Assembly: GCA_032209605.1 (NCBI GenBank)
Contig: JASFXZ010000016.1
Span: 8,432,001 to 8,496,000 of the forward strand
DNA from: Mactromeris polynyma
Lineage: Eukaryota > Mollusca > Bivalvia > Venerida > Mactridae
Direction of reading: 5' to 3'
DNA: 64,000 bases
The notes below the pieces were generated by a model. The model did not search any database. It had not been told where the DNA came from and saw only the letters and a list, made by a program, of their open reading frames with translations. Within the stretch, counting starts at the first letter, position 1. Every line of letters starts with the position of its first letter. Shown one piece after another: positions 1 to 13,264 of this stretch. Made by a program: the position numbers and the translations under genes.

Positions 1-910
1 CTGATTGTACAGAACAAGGGATATAACTATGTCTAAATATGCTTTAAATATTCTGTCCATATTTTGAAAAAACAAACTGACAGTTATCAATTGCATGGTT
101 GTTATTGACTGAGTTTAGGCATTAATATTGTGTGGTATGTAAAGTTACCGACAATCCTTGTTAGGTATTGCTTAATATTTGTTCATGCGGTTTCAGTCAT
201 TATTTACATGATTGACAAAACGCTTGTTTGTTTGACGTAATAAAATGATTATGTATAAATGATCTGTCATATGATTTGATATACTAGTAAGGATTAATAT
301 TGGAGTGGCTTAAAGTTTTTGTAAACATAGTGTTTTAAATATGCATGAATCATTTAAAAGAATTAGTTATTAATTAGCTTAGTAGAAATAATCACATACT
401 ACTGGGAAATGGAATATATACCTAAGTATTCAATTAATTTAATCTATTAAAATTTTAATTAAGTGATAATTGAATTACTTTGTTTAAAGTGGAAATTATC
501 ATGTTGTTTTAGAAGATGTATATTTTTTTTCTCAGGTGTATAATTTCATACTGTAGCTATTACATTAAACGCAAACTTTGATGCATCTCCTAATATCACT
601 TACCATGTTTTCAATTACTCAAGATACACCTAGATGTCACCGAGAAAAATAATCATCAAAATATTCTTTTAGGCCCTCATTGATGTCTGCTTTTTCATAT
701 GCAACATCAATTGGGATCCATTTATATAGAATAGAGGTAAAAGGTATTTTATAATTGCTTAGAAATGACAATATATAACAAAGAAAATGGAATTATGTCA
801 TGAAATATTGTACCAATACTCTAACTTACTATAACGCGATGGTATTCCTATGCTAGTACTCTGCATGTAATCTGTACTTTGTATTTATAGTCTGTGTTGT
901 CTATTTTCAG
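1..910 (+). other. Intron upstream of the tshz main exon
   Basis: No coding region is visible. The stretch is AT-rich and ends in a pyrimidine-rich tract followed by an AG at 909-910, a good 3' splice site directly before the tshz open frame. I looked for a start exon resembling the short basic N-terminus of teashirt proteins and saw none, so the promoter and first exon are probably left of the window. Confidence 0.7.
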
Positions 911-3900
911 CAAATGGTGATGATGAAGATGATGATGACAAAGACAAAAACATGCAGATAGAAAAACAGACAGAAAACAGTTGTTTTGATAACAAGGAAG
1001 CTGAATTTGACATTAAAATCAAATCTGGTGACCTTGAAACGAGGGTCAAGGACAGTGAGACTATGAATGGAAGTCTTGTTGAAAATGGTTATCAAGAAGA
1101 TGTAAATAAACCTGAGAACGGTAATGATACTGATTCTTATGTAGAAGAAATGAAAGCAGCAAGTGAAGAATATGTATCTGATGATGTTGTTAAAGCTGAA
1201 ATTAAGACTTTAGACTCGGAACATGAGTCTGACAATGACACGGAACAAGAAAAACCTGTTGTTAAGAGTGAGAAAGACTTGAGTGACTCTGATATAGAAA
1301 GGGAAATAAAGAAAGAACTGAAGGAAGCGGTTGAAATTCGAGTACCTAAACTAGTTACAAAGATTGAGTGTGATGAAAATAAATGGAAAACACCAAAGAT
1401 TGAAGAAAAGTCTTTAAAAAGACCAGAGACTCCTCCACTACAGAAATTGATGAGGCAGGATTTCTCTCCATTGAAATTGGACAGTTTGTTGTCACCTTCT
1501 CCTCCAAAACGATTCAAGGAAAGTTCATCACATAAAGAAGGGTTTACATCTAAATTAGCTTCAGTGATCATTCCAAGCACATCCACTAACTTACCTCCCA
1601 AAACTGCTTCACATCCAAAGCAATTGTTATCACATTCAATCGCTAACTTACGGACTTCAAGTTTGAAATCCTCACATCTATTGAAATCTTCATTTACTCC
1701 AAGTTCAATGTTTACTAGTGGATATGGATTAAATCATACATCTACAGAATCTGCTGGGGATGACCAACCACTAGATCTTTCAAAGAAATCTGGATCTAGC
1801 TCTTCAAAAGAAGTTAAAACCAGTCCATTGAAAAGGGCTGGCAGGCATGACTCTAATAGCAAACATGAGAACGGCCTGTCTTCGACAAGTCTACAAAGTT
1901 TGCAACAGAAGTTTGGGGGTGATTTTCATCTCAGAGGTTTACGGAAACCTTTGAATTATATGCTGTATGGACCAGAAATCCCAGCCCTTCATCAGGCTTT
2001 GATGAACTCAGCTTCTATGGCTCTACCTCATTATGCTCTGCCAATGACAAATGGTCAACCAAAACATCTAGGGGAGAGAATTCACCAGTCGAGACATCGA
2101 ACAATGACAATGTCACCATCTCAAAAATGTCGGGGAGATGATGGTGTCAAATCTGTCAAGAGAGATGATTCATCTGAGAAATCCATTAAACGTGAGCTTG
2201 CAGATAAATCAGACATTGAGAATGAACCTGGAATAGCTGTGGAACAAGGGGATAACTATACAAACCACTTGTGTACATGTGGTAAATGGTTTGATGGATT
2301 ATATTCGCTAAGTTTGCATTTACAAGAAACTGGTCACTTACCTGCTAGAACTAAATCTGTTAGTTTACTTGAATATCCTAAGCTTGTTCGTGGACAAGAT
2401 ATGTGGTTAAATCAAGAGTCAGAGCAGACGAGGAGAATTTTACGATGTATTCAGTGTGGTGAATCATTCAAAACTTTACCTATGTTGACAGTTCATATGA
2501 TGAAAACACAGCATTACACAAAAATTGTAAGTTCAGAACATACTAGAAGAACTCATAAATGTTCAGCATATTGTGACAAAGAACAAGACAAAGAATGTGT
2601 GTTCAAATGTAAGGTGTGTCAGGAATCGTTCTCTGACATGGAAGGTCTCGCTAATCACATGATTATGTCTGGTCATCACAAAAAACAATCGCCCCGCCAA
2701 TCTCAATCCTTCGGAGATCTGCAATTCAAGAAACGTAAGCGGTACAGTTTTGAAGAATCATTAAATCCATTTGGAAATCCAAACATGGCAGCTTTATTTG
2801 ACTACAAAAGACAATTAGCATCTGGTTCTGTAAGTCCGGATATTCCTGTAGATGATGTTGATGATAGTAGAATTAGTTGTGAAAATTGTGGTCGTAGAAT
2901 TGAAACCAAAGTTTTTGTTGATCATGTTAGAAATTGCCTTGGACAGAAACTGAAGGAAGATGTAGCTAGAATGGAGAAAGAAAATGCCAAAAAGGTCGAA
3001 AGAGAACAGAATTGTTCAAATAACGAAATGAAAGAGGAAACATTGAATTCCCCTGTGAAAAAACGAAAATTTTCAGAAAGTCTATCAAGGGACACTGTTG
3101 AAGAAAAAGATCTTATTAAGAAAATTAAGTCAGAAGTTGATGGTGATAATGATGCTAATGATAGAGATTGTAATGATGATGATGGTTCTAACATTAACAA
3201 TGAGGAAGACAAAAAAGATTTGAGTGAATCTGAAAAATCTATGAAAAATGATAGTGATAATGATGAACTAGAATTAGGTGAAATAAGAGATAAAAGTAAG
3301 AGCATTTTGAAAGAAATCCAAACGTTAGTGGAGAGCAAGAATTCCAGACATATACGACAAAGTCGTATAAAGACTGAACTTTCTTCCTCTGAGCAGACTG
3401 AATCAGATAAAGCTGAAGATGGGAGTGGTATCAAAAGATTTCTTGGGAAGAAACTTGATATTATTGATCCAGACAATGTTAAAGAGGAGAGTTCCGAGGG
3501 ATCAGCACTATCAGCCATGGAATCATTCATTAAGAAAAGTTTTAGTAATAAATTTGATTATAAAAAGGGTAATATCATTATTAGTCCAAAAAGTAGTGCA
3601 GACGCAACTATTCATACACGGCCATTAAGTAGTGCAATGAATTTTGATAATGCTGATTATCTTAGCAGATACAAACACTTCTACGCAGCCCTTAATTTGA
3701 ATTTGAATTCTGGTAATGGCTTTAAAAAAGGAGAAGATGAGAGAGAGGTTGAGAAAAGACACAGAAGTAGTCATGACAATATTAAGAAGGAGATCAGGTC
3801 AAAGTTGGAAAAAAGTAGAGATAGGTCTGAAAAGTTAGAATCTCCAAAAAGTAATTGTAGTCAGGAAGGTAAAGATGATGGTAGAAGTAGTGTGAAATCT

Positions 3901-4554
3901 GGTGTGTCTGATAGTTCTAGTCAACTTGATAAAAATGAAAATCTAGAAACTAAGTACCTTAGTCTGGATGGAGAAAATGATGACTCTAAACAAAACAAGC
4001 AAAAATCATCTGCTCTTGACAATCTTAGTAGTTTTGTATATGGACAGAACTTAACAAGTGAGCATCCATTAGATAGCTTGCAGCGTTTAATCACTAAATC
4101 CGACATTCCAAAACTCATTGGTTCGGCCACATCTAGAGGCTTCAGGTATCTCCCACCTCATCTTCAACTGCATCAATCAAGTCTTGATCTTTCACTGCCA
4201 CTGAATCTAGCTTTGAAATCCCAGAATGGGGAAAGTGATGATGAGGACTTAAAGTCACGTCAAGATGACGATAGTTTGTCAGACTTTGAAGCTGCAAGTT
4301 CTCCGACAAATAGTGACGGAGAGCAGATGGAGTATCGCTGTGCAGCATGCAGTAGAAAGTTTGCTTCAAAAGGTTCATACAGATATCATCTAAGTCGTTG
4401 TCATTTATCCAGTGTGAAAAGGTATGGCATTAAGGAAGCATTCAATATGAGCCCCTATGTTTATCTACCTTTAGATCATACAGCGAAATTCTCAAAATAT
4501 TATGAAATGGCAAAAGAACTGGCTAATAAAGCTAAGGAAAATAGGACTAAGTGA
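911..4554 (+). CDS. tshz: Teashirt-type zinc-finger transcription factor, large 3' coding exon
   Basis: This is the main exon of a teashirt/TSHZ homologue, a family of nuclear transcriptional repressors in body and tissue patterning. From the internal ATG at 952 it encodes 1,200 residues; the open frame extends back to the splice acceptor at 909-910 (phase 1), adding a short Asp-rich stretch, so 952 need not be the true start. Features: acidic Lys/Glu-rich N-terminus; PLDLSKK near residue 272, a CtBP-binding-type motif; three widely spaced teashirt-style fingers beginning near residues 441 (CTCGKWF), 499 (CIQCGESF) and 552 (CKVCQESF), with five residues between the histidines; a CCHC-like finger near 642; a last finger near 1129 (CAACSRKF) followed by the conserved tail with YVYLPLDHTAKFSKYYEMAK. 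The middle is low complexity (Ser/Asp/Lys/Glu). I recognise no homeodomain such as vertebrate TSHZ proteins carry. The stop is TGA at 4552-4554. Only the 5' end is missing. Confidence 0.93.
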
Positions 4555-7500
4555 TTTATTTATTTAAGTATTTTGATGATTCACATTTGGAAAGGGGAAA
4601 AGCAAAACCAGTCTATCTCCATCTTAATTTGTATGCAGATAGACAAGTTTCGCTTTTGCATCTCTATTAGGTGATTTCATTTGTTCTAGTGTGTATATTT
4701 ATGTAGCATCATTAAGTTTTTGTTAAATGTCACTTCCATTATTGACTTGAGAACAATTTGACTACAATATCGGGACTCAAGTAGTATTTTATTCTTACAA
4801 GAAATCTGGTGTTAGGGTACTGTTAAAGGTAAAATATTGTTGAGTTTGTTTATTAGTGATATCTTGACACAAAATTTTGAATTCCAAATATTTTTCATGA
4901 ATTTGTTTTGATTTTTGAATTGTTGTTGATATTTTTTAACTTGCAAGAATGAACTTACTTTTGATCAGATCTTAATGCTTGACAATTTAATAACACAGAA
5001 GTTAAATTGTTCTTGCATGTAAATGTACATATTAGAAATCTTTAATGGCTATGAAAATTGTATAGTTATATTTAAAGTAGATCTACATTGAAATATGATG
5101 TTCATAAATATTACCAAAGTTGTGCACCTTCAAGGTTTATCATCATTACTGTTGTGGAAATTGTTCATATTTCATTTTCAAATGTTTGTCAATGATATTT
5201 CATGTATATTTGTATGATTATTATATTATTATCCTACAATCAGTGAATACCATAATTTTAGGTTGTGTTATATATGTACATATGTTCTACAAATTAGATA
5301 ATATATGAATTGTTATTCTATGGATAGGGGTCAATGGAATAGTGAGATATAACAAGCGTCATAGGAGGCAAAATGTGGTTCATAGACACTAATGAGCAGA
5401 ACAGACTTTTTTCAATATACTGGTAGAACGAAATAAACTTACACTGCATTAACGGAAGATTTCACATGTAAATATTTTGGCCATGGTGTTAATTTACATC
5501 CTGATGGACCCTTACTCTGCCTGATCATTGATCAAGATGGCTTATTTTATGATCTGATATTTTGTAGTTGCCATCCCTCTGTGGAGGACAGTGACCAGTA
5601 AAAAAGTTGGCATACTCATTGTTTGGATGAATACAGATGATGTCAGATTCATTTGACCTTGTAATATGTCTGTTTTCCATTGACCTCTGTGAGAATAATA
5701 TTGCTGTGACAATCAAAATAAAGTTGCCTATTCTGTCCAAGGACCTCCAACTAGTTGCCAGAATTTCTGTGATGCTCAAGTTATGTTGTTTCATATGTTG
5801 AAAACAATCCCATATATTGATTGTGTGATTGGGAACGGTTACCTAGCAACCATTTCTATAAATAATACACCGATTAACAGTTTCAAAAGGCCCTACATTC
5901 ACCCCATTTTTATAGATTTTAATAAGTAAATATTACTAACAGCTAATCTCTTCATATAACTTGTATGAAAAAATCTCGATATCTGGTTACCTTTAACAAT
6001 TGATTCAAAGTTTATGTTTACATCAAATATATAAGTAGATCTTAAATTTTACAGTGGTATATTGTTTTAGAAAATTGAACAAGAAACCATGTCACATGCA
6101 CAAAAAGCATTTTCTATAAATATTTCCACGTCAGCTTCACTCGCTATTCAGGTTAGGTAACTCTTTGTTTCGCTCGATACACTTCTCATACTTACATTGT
6201 ACAGAATCGAAACTGTTAAAAGGTGTATTACAATCAAGATTCGAGCTATGAATTGTGTTATTCCATGCTTTTTGAATCAAGAAAATTCAATGAACCAATA
6301 GGTTACCATTCAGTTTCTACAAACATATTTTGAGATTAGAACTTATACAAATATCATGACTTTATAGTTACCATTGGTGATGATTCCATATAGACATCGT
6401 GTGTCACTTTACTTCTGGCTTATTGTTGTATATAAAAGTTGTTATAAATTTGTTTGTATGTGTTATCGTATGTGTGTGTTCTATGTATGATTTTTCTTGT
6501 TTGATATTTATATGAGTTGAATTCCTTTTGCTCATATTTTCTATGTTACTTTTTTCTTCTTTAAAAATGAGTTTGTTAGCGTTCTTTTATTAAGGTGATG
6601 TATAATTATCTTTTTTTGGCCATGTGCTGTATGATACAGTCTTCAAATTACAGTAATGGTAATGCACTTTAAAATGAGAGTACAAATGAATAATGTGAAT
6701 AGCAAAGCAAGTTACAAATTACTTTTACATTTGGAATTCATTACATTACAAAAAAAACATATATTTTTTACCCCATTTCTTTATGTTCTAATTTTGCTGA
6801 AATAAATTGTTTTATTATTGTAAGATACATGTATATCGGGGATCCGTTTGCTTACTGGGAAGATGTTGGTGGATTTTTTTCTCTGTTGGGACTCGTTAAC
6901 TTACATTATGTTTGTATCATGCTGTTCAGTATTGTATCAACTATACTATCGGTATGTTTACATTCTAGTACTTGCATGTTTTATTGTCATGGTTATAAAT
7001 AAAACCATTTTGGGGATCGTATAACTTACACCATTTGTCATTTCGGTGACAGTGAAGCGTTGGGAATCATATAATTGATAATTGTACAAAGTTAATTGGA
7101 AAAACACTAAAGACTGGGGGCATAAAACTTACATCATTGTTTATGTGATTTCACCAGTTTGAATGATCAATCAAGCCAATTGGTTTTTTGAATTATTCAC
7201 AGTCATATATTCAGGATAGCGCAACTTGCATTTCAAGGTTGGGTTTTAGATATAAAGATGATTGATTGTTATATTACGGTTGTTGTAAACAATGTGTATA
7301 TTTTAAAGGTAAACAAATATGTGAATATGGGTTTCAATATTTCTTGCTGTTATGAATTCAGACTTGGTAATATCTGTCTGTTTTTATTTACTCTTGATTT
7401 AAAAAAAAAAATGTATTGTAAGCTTTTTTGTGACTTCAAAACAGAGAGTATTGTTTTATAAAGTTTGTAAATATATAGGTTTGTACTTTGAGAATTTTAC

Positions 7501-9657
7501 GACACTATGACAAAGTGATCAGAAATGATGAGTGCGGTTTTGACAGATTTACATAAGAAGTTTTTTTCGATAGTTCATAAATATTACAGCTTACAGCAAT
7601 CAAAGTCAAAATTGATGTCTACAAGTAGCGTTTTAGAAACTATGTAAAACTGTCCTGGTGGGTTAGTAATTTTGATCAGTAAATAAAAATTCCCATACTT
7701 ACAAAGTGTATCAGCACAAGATCTGTATGGAATCTTGGGGGGGATTTTCTTCTGTCTATGTCTCCACAATTTCTTGTATTTTCACCATAAAACTGTGAAA
7801 CTTCGATCCATCATTCCAGTCATTGTGTTACTGTTTAAAGACAGAAAAAGCAGACACATTTTAAGCTTTGATGTATGCCCGATTAAATGATTGATTTGTT
7901 TATTTCATGTTCCACATAAGTGCAGTAGTCGGTGATTATTCATAGTTTGTATATGATGGAAACATTGTTTTCCAAGATGACAAACAAATTGTGTGCAATT
8001 CATCACAATTTTATGTATTACATCAAGCTGACAGGACATGATTACTGATGGTTTGTATGAGACATCAGGACGTAAAAATACTGGACTTCGTCTCTTCAGC
8101 AGGGTGTTTCTAATACTGAAAAATAGAGATATCATTTGTCATATTTTTGTGAAAATAAAAATATTTTTTTCAATGAGAATAAGGAAACTTTGTACTCAAC
8201 ACGTGACTGATGTTCAAGGCAAATGAAAAATTATCATCAGTCTCAATCAGAATTTAAAATGAAAAAATTGTTTTTGTGTTTAAATTTGGTTTGTTTAGAA
8301 TGCATGAACAGAACAATAATAGCATGATTTATGTGAAAACAGTTTTATAGTATGTATGTAAGCATATTTATTAACTTGTTTTGTTAAATTTATTTATTTA
8401 TTCAGCATGATACCAAAATCTATTCAATAATTAATTTTATATGAAGTAATTGAATTTATCAATCTATGTAGCAGTAGCTAAAACACAATGAAGTATTTGT
8501 TACCAGCTGTGCAGTATAACAAGCCAAATCACCACAGGCACTCAGGAGTTGTGGCCCTTGAATTATCCAAAATTAATCCCTTGTCCACTCTCTAACTAAA
8601 ATAATTTTTTATTGAATCATCTCCGAACTTAGTGACAATGTTCGTGGATAAATTTTCTTGTTAAACATTTATCGGATCTTCTCTGAACTTTTAACGGGCT
8701 TATTTTGTGACAGCTTGGGACTCTTGTTTATTATGATGACGTCTTAATGGGTTTTTTACCACGTTGATCTTGAGCTATGTTGTTTATGTTCTCAATTGTT
8801 GCTTTTATTTTAGAAATATTTTCCTGAATTTTTGCATGCAGCTAATAATCTGTGTGATATTCGTGTGTTCTTTCCTTAATTCATAAAAATTAGTAATTTG
8901 TGAATTTTGTCTGTATATAATTGATCATTTAATGATAATTGCGCTATTTTTTGTTTTTATTTTTTATGAAAGTACATATCATTATTGTTAGTCCATTTTA
9001 TTTCTAATAATTAAATTTAAGTTACCATACATATATTTCATACTTTTAAGCTTCATTCTTTCATGAACATTTTAGCTTGTCATCGTTATCTAAGTGTTGT
9101 CGTCTTTTGTTCGTATTTATTTTGTATTTTAAGCGAAAAACAATTCAGATTCTGTTGAAGTTTTGTATTTGATATAATGGAGACACAGAAACTGCATGAT
9201 TTGAATATTCATTATTATTAATATCATTCCATTTCTTACCAAATACTTTTCTTACAGTTACCAGGTCTTATTAGAAAACTAACATTGTAGATTTTGGCTT
9301 ATTGCGTTTCTTTTATTGAATATTTTTTCTTCAGCGAGACAAAGACTTCTTGCATAGCCTTGTGGTATGGATCTCGTAAAGTCAATACCAGAGGTCACGC
9401 TGAAAATAAGTTCTTTCGTGAAATTTTGTTGTGTTTCCATAAATGGTAAAAATATGTCGAAATCCTAATTTTGTTTGTAGTTTTAGCAATTTCATCCATG
9501 TAATTAGAAAACTGTAGTTTATACTGAATATTGTTTGCTCAATTGATATAAAATCTGAACGTTTAACCACAGAAAGTGTAAATACCATACACAAGTTGGA
9601 TGTCTGAAGACTTCACTCAAACATTAACCTTCATTTTCTAGTTTCTGTTTTAAATTA
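4555..9657 (+). other. tshz 3' UTR and downstream DNA
   Basis: No gene-like open frame is present. The sequence just after the tshz stop contains overlapping ATTTA elements, typical of unstable regulatory mRNAs. Canonical AATAAA hexamers on the plus strand occur at 5432-5437, 6801-6806, 6998-7003 and 7682-7687, so the 3' UTR could be about 0.9 kb or much longer; sequence alone does not choose. The rest is AT-rich and featureless to me. Confidence 0.5.
5432..5437 (+). terminator. tshz: Candidate tshz poly(A) signal
   Basis: This is the first canonical AATAAA on the plus strand after the tshz stop, about 880 bases downstream. Later hexamers exist near 6801, 6998 and 7682, so it may be one of several alternative sites. 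Confidence 0.3.
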
Positions 9658-9832
9658 CAGTCGAACCTCGTTCATGCAGTCATTTAGTCAAAAAATTTAT
9701 TTCGAACAATACATGGTTTCAGATAGCTCATTTCTATTCGGCGTGCATAAGAAGATACATTGGGACCTGATATTTATTTTGGGTGATATCGAGTTTTTGA
9801 ATAGAAGGTTGTCAATACTCGAGGTCCAACTG
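9658..9832. mobile_element. Pogo/mariner-type MITE, family P, copy 1
   Basis: A 175-bp non-autonomous element flanked on both sides by TA (9656-9657 and 9833-9834). The ends are inverted: the left begins CAGTCGAACCTCG and the right ends CGAGGTCCAACTG. The interior matches two further copies at 28694 and 34608, sharing 'cataagaagatacat' and 'gacctgatattta' blocks. TA duplication and CAGT termini fit the Tc1/mariner/pogo superfamily. There is no transposase. Confidence 0.8.
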
Positions 9833-9834
9833 TA

Positions 9835-11024
9835 CACATATATATACCCGGTACCTATAAAAGTCATGTGACTGTGGAATTGTTCCATAAAAATCTTGTA
9901 TTGTCTTCTTGTATGAGTTGTTCTCTTTCTTATATTTTTGTGTTGTTAATGTTTTGGTCTTGAATAGAACTATAGTATAGTCTTTTATCAACTTGTAATT
10001 TGGCATGAAATCCAGAAAATTTATTTTTAAAACAAGATTTTGACCAAACTTGAAAATGATGGTTCCGCATTACCATAGCAACTATATATTGTTTTTGCCT
10101 TAGGAATCACTTATGTTAAGTTCATAATTAGCTAACTTAGATTCATCAGTTTCAAATAAACAAATCCATGGAAGTCCACTTAGTTAGCTACCTCATTAGC
10201 AAAGAAAGTATCCCCAGTTTTCTTGTTTGGCCTAACTTTTCTCACTAAATGAACTCAAAGTCCATTTTACGTAGCAACAAAAGACATTTTTATTCTTACA
10301 AAACATCAATCTGTTTAGAATTGTTTGTGTATACTTCAACTAATAATATTTTACTTGTCATATTACGTAGAACAACATTTAAGGTATATATAATTGCAAA
10401 TATAAAATACACACGGTCAATAGTATCATATTATTGCTAATAAAATTGAGACTTATAGCCAATACTATCAGAAGTTGTTTATTACAAGGAGCAATAGATC
10501 AGAATAGTTGATTCTTAATTATCTGTTGTTTTTATCTTTCCACTCTACCTAGCATCATCTATATGTCTGTAAATCCCTTCCATGGGGAGACAATACGTTC
10601 AACCTATTATTTAAATTTTAACTTATGTATTTCCCCTCTACTACGATAGCATGCCATGTATCTTATATATCCATGTACAACATCTACAAACGTTTTCTAA
10701 TATAGTGATTCTATCCCCATCCTTATTTTATGTACCATTTTAGATTATATTATACATCACTTTTTGCCTTTTTGATGTTTTTGTGAATTTCCATGGTTGG
10801 ACTATGTTTATTACTATATTACAATCAAAATGTGAAAATAATTTTTGAGTTTTGTTTTTATTTCGACACAAATGTATGATTAAGAATTCATACATCCATT
10901 CATACCCATAGGAGATATTTCTCATCTAACATACATTTATAATATCGAATGTATGTACCCATTTACTTAAGCATTGTAATTACAATGTATTTGAATCATT
11001 CTCATGTTCTCATGTCAGCACAGC
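9835..11024. other. AT-rich intergenic DNA, nothing recognised
   Basis: I see no coding frame, RNA gene or clear repeat. Short open frames here lack codon bias or homology I can recognise. Confidence 0.5.
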
Positions 11025-11172
11025 CCTGCGTTCAGTTACGGATAACAATTGCGAATGTTACAAAATGTTTTGTTTTGTATCCCTGACCCACCTTATCACA
11101 TTCACTGCAAACGGGTTACCAAATTGCAAACGTTACAAAACGTTAACCGCAAACACCTTTACTGAACGCAGG
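11025..11172. mobile_element. Small inverted-repeat element (MITE-like)
   Basis: The 12-bp ends are perfect inverted repeats (CCTGCGTTCAGT and ACTGAACGCAGG) around a 148-bp unit. Internally 'gttacaaaatgtt' and 'cgttacaaaacgtt' echo each other. No clear target duplication was seen, so the superfamily is open. Confidence 0.55.
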
Positions 11173-11175
11173 ACT

Positions 11176-11310
11176 GGTGTAGGAGGTGTGGTAGTGACCG
11201 GTCTAGGTCGAGTGGCCGACATCTTGTTGCTCTACCACTCACCTATCCCGTCTCAAATAGTCCCGACAACAAAGATCCCATACAAGAGTCCCTACGACAG
11301 AGTGCCCGTA
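11176..11310 (-). mobile_element. Possible tRNA-derived SINE fragment
   Basis: Read on the minus strand, 'ggtgagtggtagagcaac' resembles the A-box region of a tRNA head. The segment is more GC-rich than its surroundings. I cannot find a convincing B box, so this is tentative. Confidence 0.25.
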
Positions 11311-11345
11311 CAATCAGGGAGTCCGTGTTAGATCGCCGATGTTCA

Positions 11346-12476
11346 GATATGGTAGACAAATGCCATGTTGAACCATATCAATATTTCTATTCGCCGAGTT
11401 TTTCCACTGAGCAACTCGATATCACTGGATTTGTGAAAGATACAAACCTCAAGGTTACAGTGACACTTGTATAATTACGTACTTATGCTTCAATAGAAGG
11501 CCATAGCTGACTGTATCTAAACTAATTGAATACTGCTGAGAGACATCTCATGCAATTTAAATTAATTCTGCTTCAATATGAAAATGACAATAGTATGCAC
11601 TTGAAAACAAAGGGGTCATGCCACTCCCTAGATTGCCTGCACACTCGTGTCACGGTTTCTTTTCAGTTGTTTTTATAGCCGTTATTTGGCTATATTTCCA
11701 ATGCCAAAAAGTGTATATTTTTCCCAATTTTAATGTTAAAAATTCCCAATAAATCTGAAGAAAAGATTTTGGTTCAATTTAGCCAAGAATTGACAACTCA
11801 CAATCTCTCACCAGCAGTTTACATAAATAGCAATTGTCCATTAATAAATTACAACATCGTTTCATTTTGCTGTAATTGCTAGTCTTTTTGCCAATTTCTA
11901 AGTTAGACGCGCAAAAATTCCCAATTAGAAGGGTATTGGTCATCTTCCCGAAATATCGTCAATAAACCCTGCATGTCATACTCTGTCTATATGCATCTGA
12001 CTTTACAACTTTCATAGATGGCCGTGAATTGATGGACATTTTGTACCATGTGACACTTCATAATACTATTTAATCAATTTATATTGATTTACACAAACAC
12101 TACATTCGCGAGTAAATGGACCATAATTATATAGTCTCTCTTTATTTACTTGAGAAATGTCGTAAACACATTGTGAGATTGTCAGCCAATGAAAACATTT
12201 TGTGGAAAATATTAACCAATCGACATATTACACAATAATGGTATAAACCCAACTCGATAAGGCTTTCATTATCGATTTGTCCATTATATTGGGTATAGGG
12301 TGGGAAGGTTGTTAAAATAAAATGTTCAATAATGAACGGATGAACAGGTTGTATACAACACCCCTATAATCGGTATTTAGGTAAACATGATAATGAAAGA
12401 AAAGCGAATTGGAGTTATATATACAAATGTATTCAAATAATTTTTAATCCACTATACTTTACTGTCAGTGAAATAA
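11346..12476. other. Intergenic DNA, nothing recognised
   Basis: Non-coding by eye. Several 'cccaat' and 'aattcccaa' motifs recur at 11730-11930, suggesting an old diverged repeat, but I cannot delimit it. Confidence 0.4.
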
Positions 12477-12824
12477 CATGCAATATCAGTCTGAATATTG
12501 AGGTTTAAACGCAGGAGTATCGTATCCCCTAGTGAAATAACAATCCCAGCATGCAATATCAGTCTGAATATTGAGGTTTAAACGCAAGAGTATCGTATCC
12601 CCTAGTGAAATAACAATCACAGCATGCAATATCAGTCTGAATATTGAGGTTTAAACGCAAGAGTATCGTATCCCCTAGTGAAATAACAATCACAGCATGC
12701 AATATCAGTCTGAATATTGAGGTTTAAACGCAAGAGTATCGTATCCCCTAGTGAAATAACAATCACAGCATGCAATATCAGTCTGAATATTGAGGGTTAA
12801 ACGCAAGAGTATCGTATCCCCTAT
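12477..12824. repeat. 73-bp tandem repeat, about 4.8 copies
   Basis: The phrase 'catgcaatatcagtctgaa' recurs at 12477, 12550, 12623, 12696 and 12769, an exact 73-bp step. Copies are nearly identical, with a few substitutions in the first and last (for example caggagtatc against caagagtatc). Each complete unit contains the palindrome gtttaaac. The final unit runs on into a hairpin-like tail that ends near 12857 in 'cctcgatat'. Confidence 0.95.
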
Positions 12825-13013
12825 GTTTTTATATAGAAGTTAGGACCTCGATATGTGATGCATTTCATACATACTGCTGGTTCTGGTGCGTCCTAATTTT
12901 ACTCCTTTGAAAAAGCATACATAAAATACACTTATAAAGAGGTAATATAAGGCTTCAAGAGCAAACTGTTGTTAAGTACCAAACTGGTCATACTGCCATG
13001 GTTTGGCAAAACA

Positions 13014-13264
13014 ATATGAGTGCCGCTGTACAATTTCCAACCTCTTCTATAAGTGACGTCATTTCCAGAAAACGTCATGTGTGACGTCGCCATGTACTGA
13101 CAATATGCAATATTTGCCCCATATGGCAATATGAAAACGAAGTGACCATAATTATGGAGTCAATGGCGTTTCCTGCTTGCAAATAGTGACATCACATGTT
13201 GCGTTTTCTTGAAATGATGTCACTTACAGAAGAGGTTGGAAATCCCATAGCAGCACTCATATGT
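13014..13264. mobile_element. Long-armed palindromic element
   Basis: Two arms of about 75 bp (13014-13088 and 13186-13264) are inverted copies with roughly 80-85% identity by eye. Both contain 'atttccaacctcttct', 'aagtgacgtcattt' (or 'gacatcattt') and 'aagaaaacg'. The structure fits a MITE or foldback element. The left arm carries a perfect CRE, TGACGTCA, at 13054-13061 and a near match at 13082. Confidence 0.75.

Noticed and set aside
1137..1601. Minus-strand frames opposite tshz (also 2922-3530)
   Set aside because: Ser/Phe/Leu-rich mirror translations of the Lys/Glu/Asp/Ser-rich tshz exon; shadows of the real frame.
11065..11331. Plus-strand frame of 88 codons
   Set aside because: Spans an inverted-repeat element and a possible SINE; no recognisable protein similarity.
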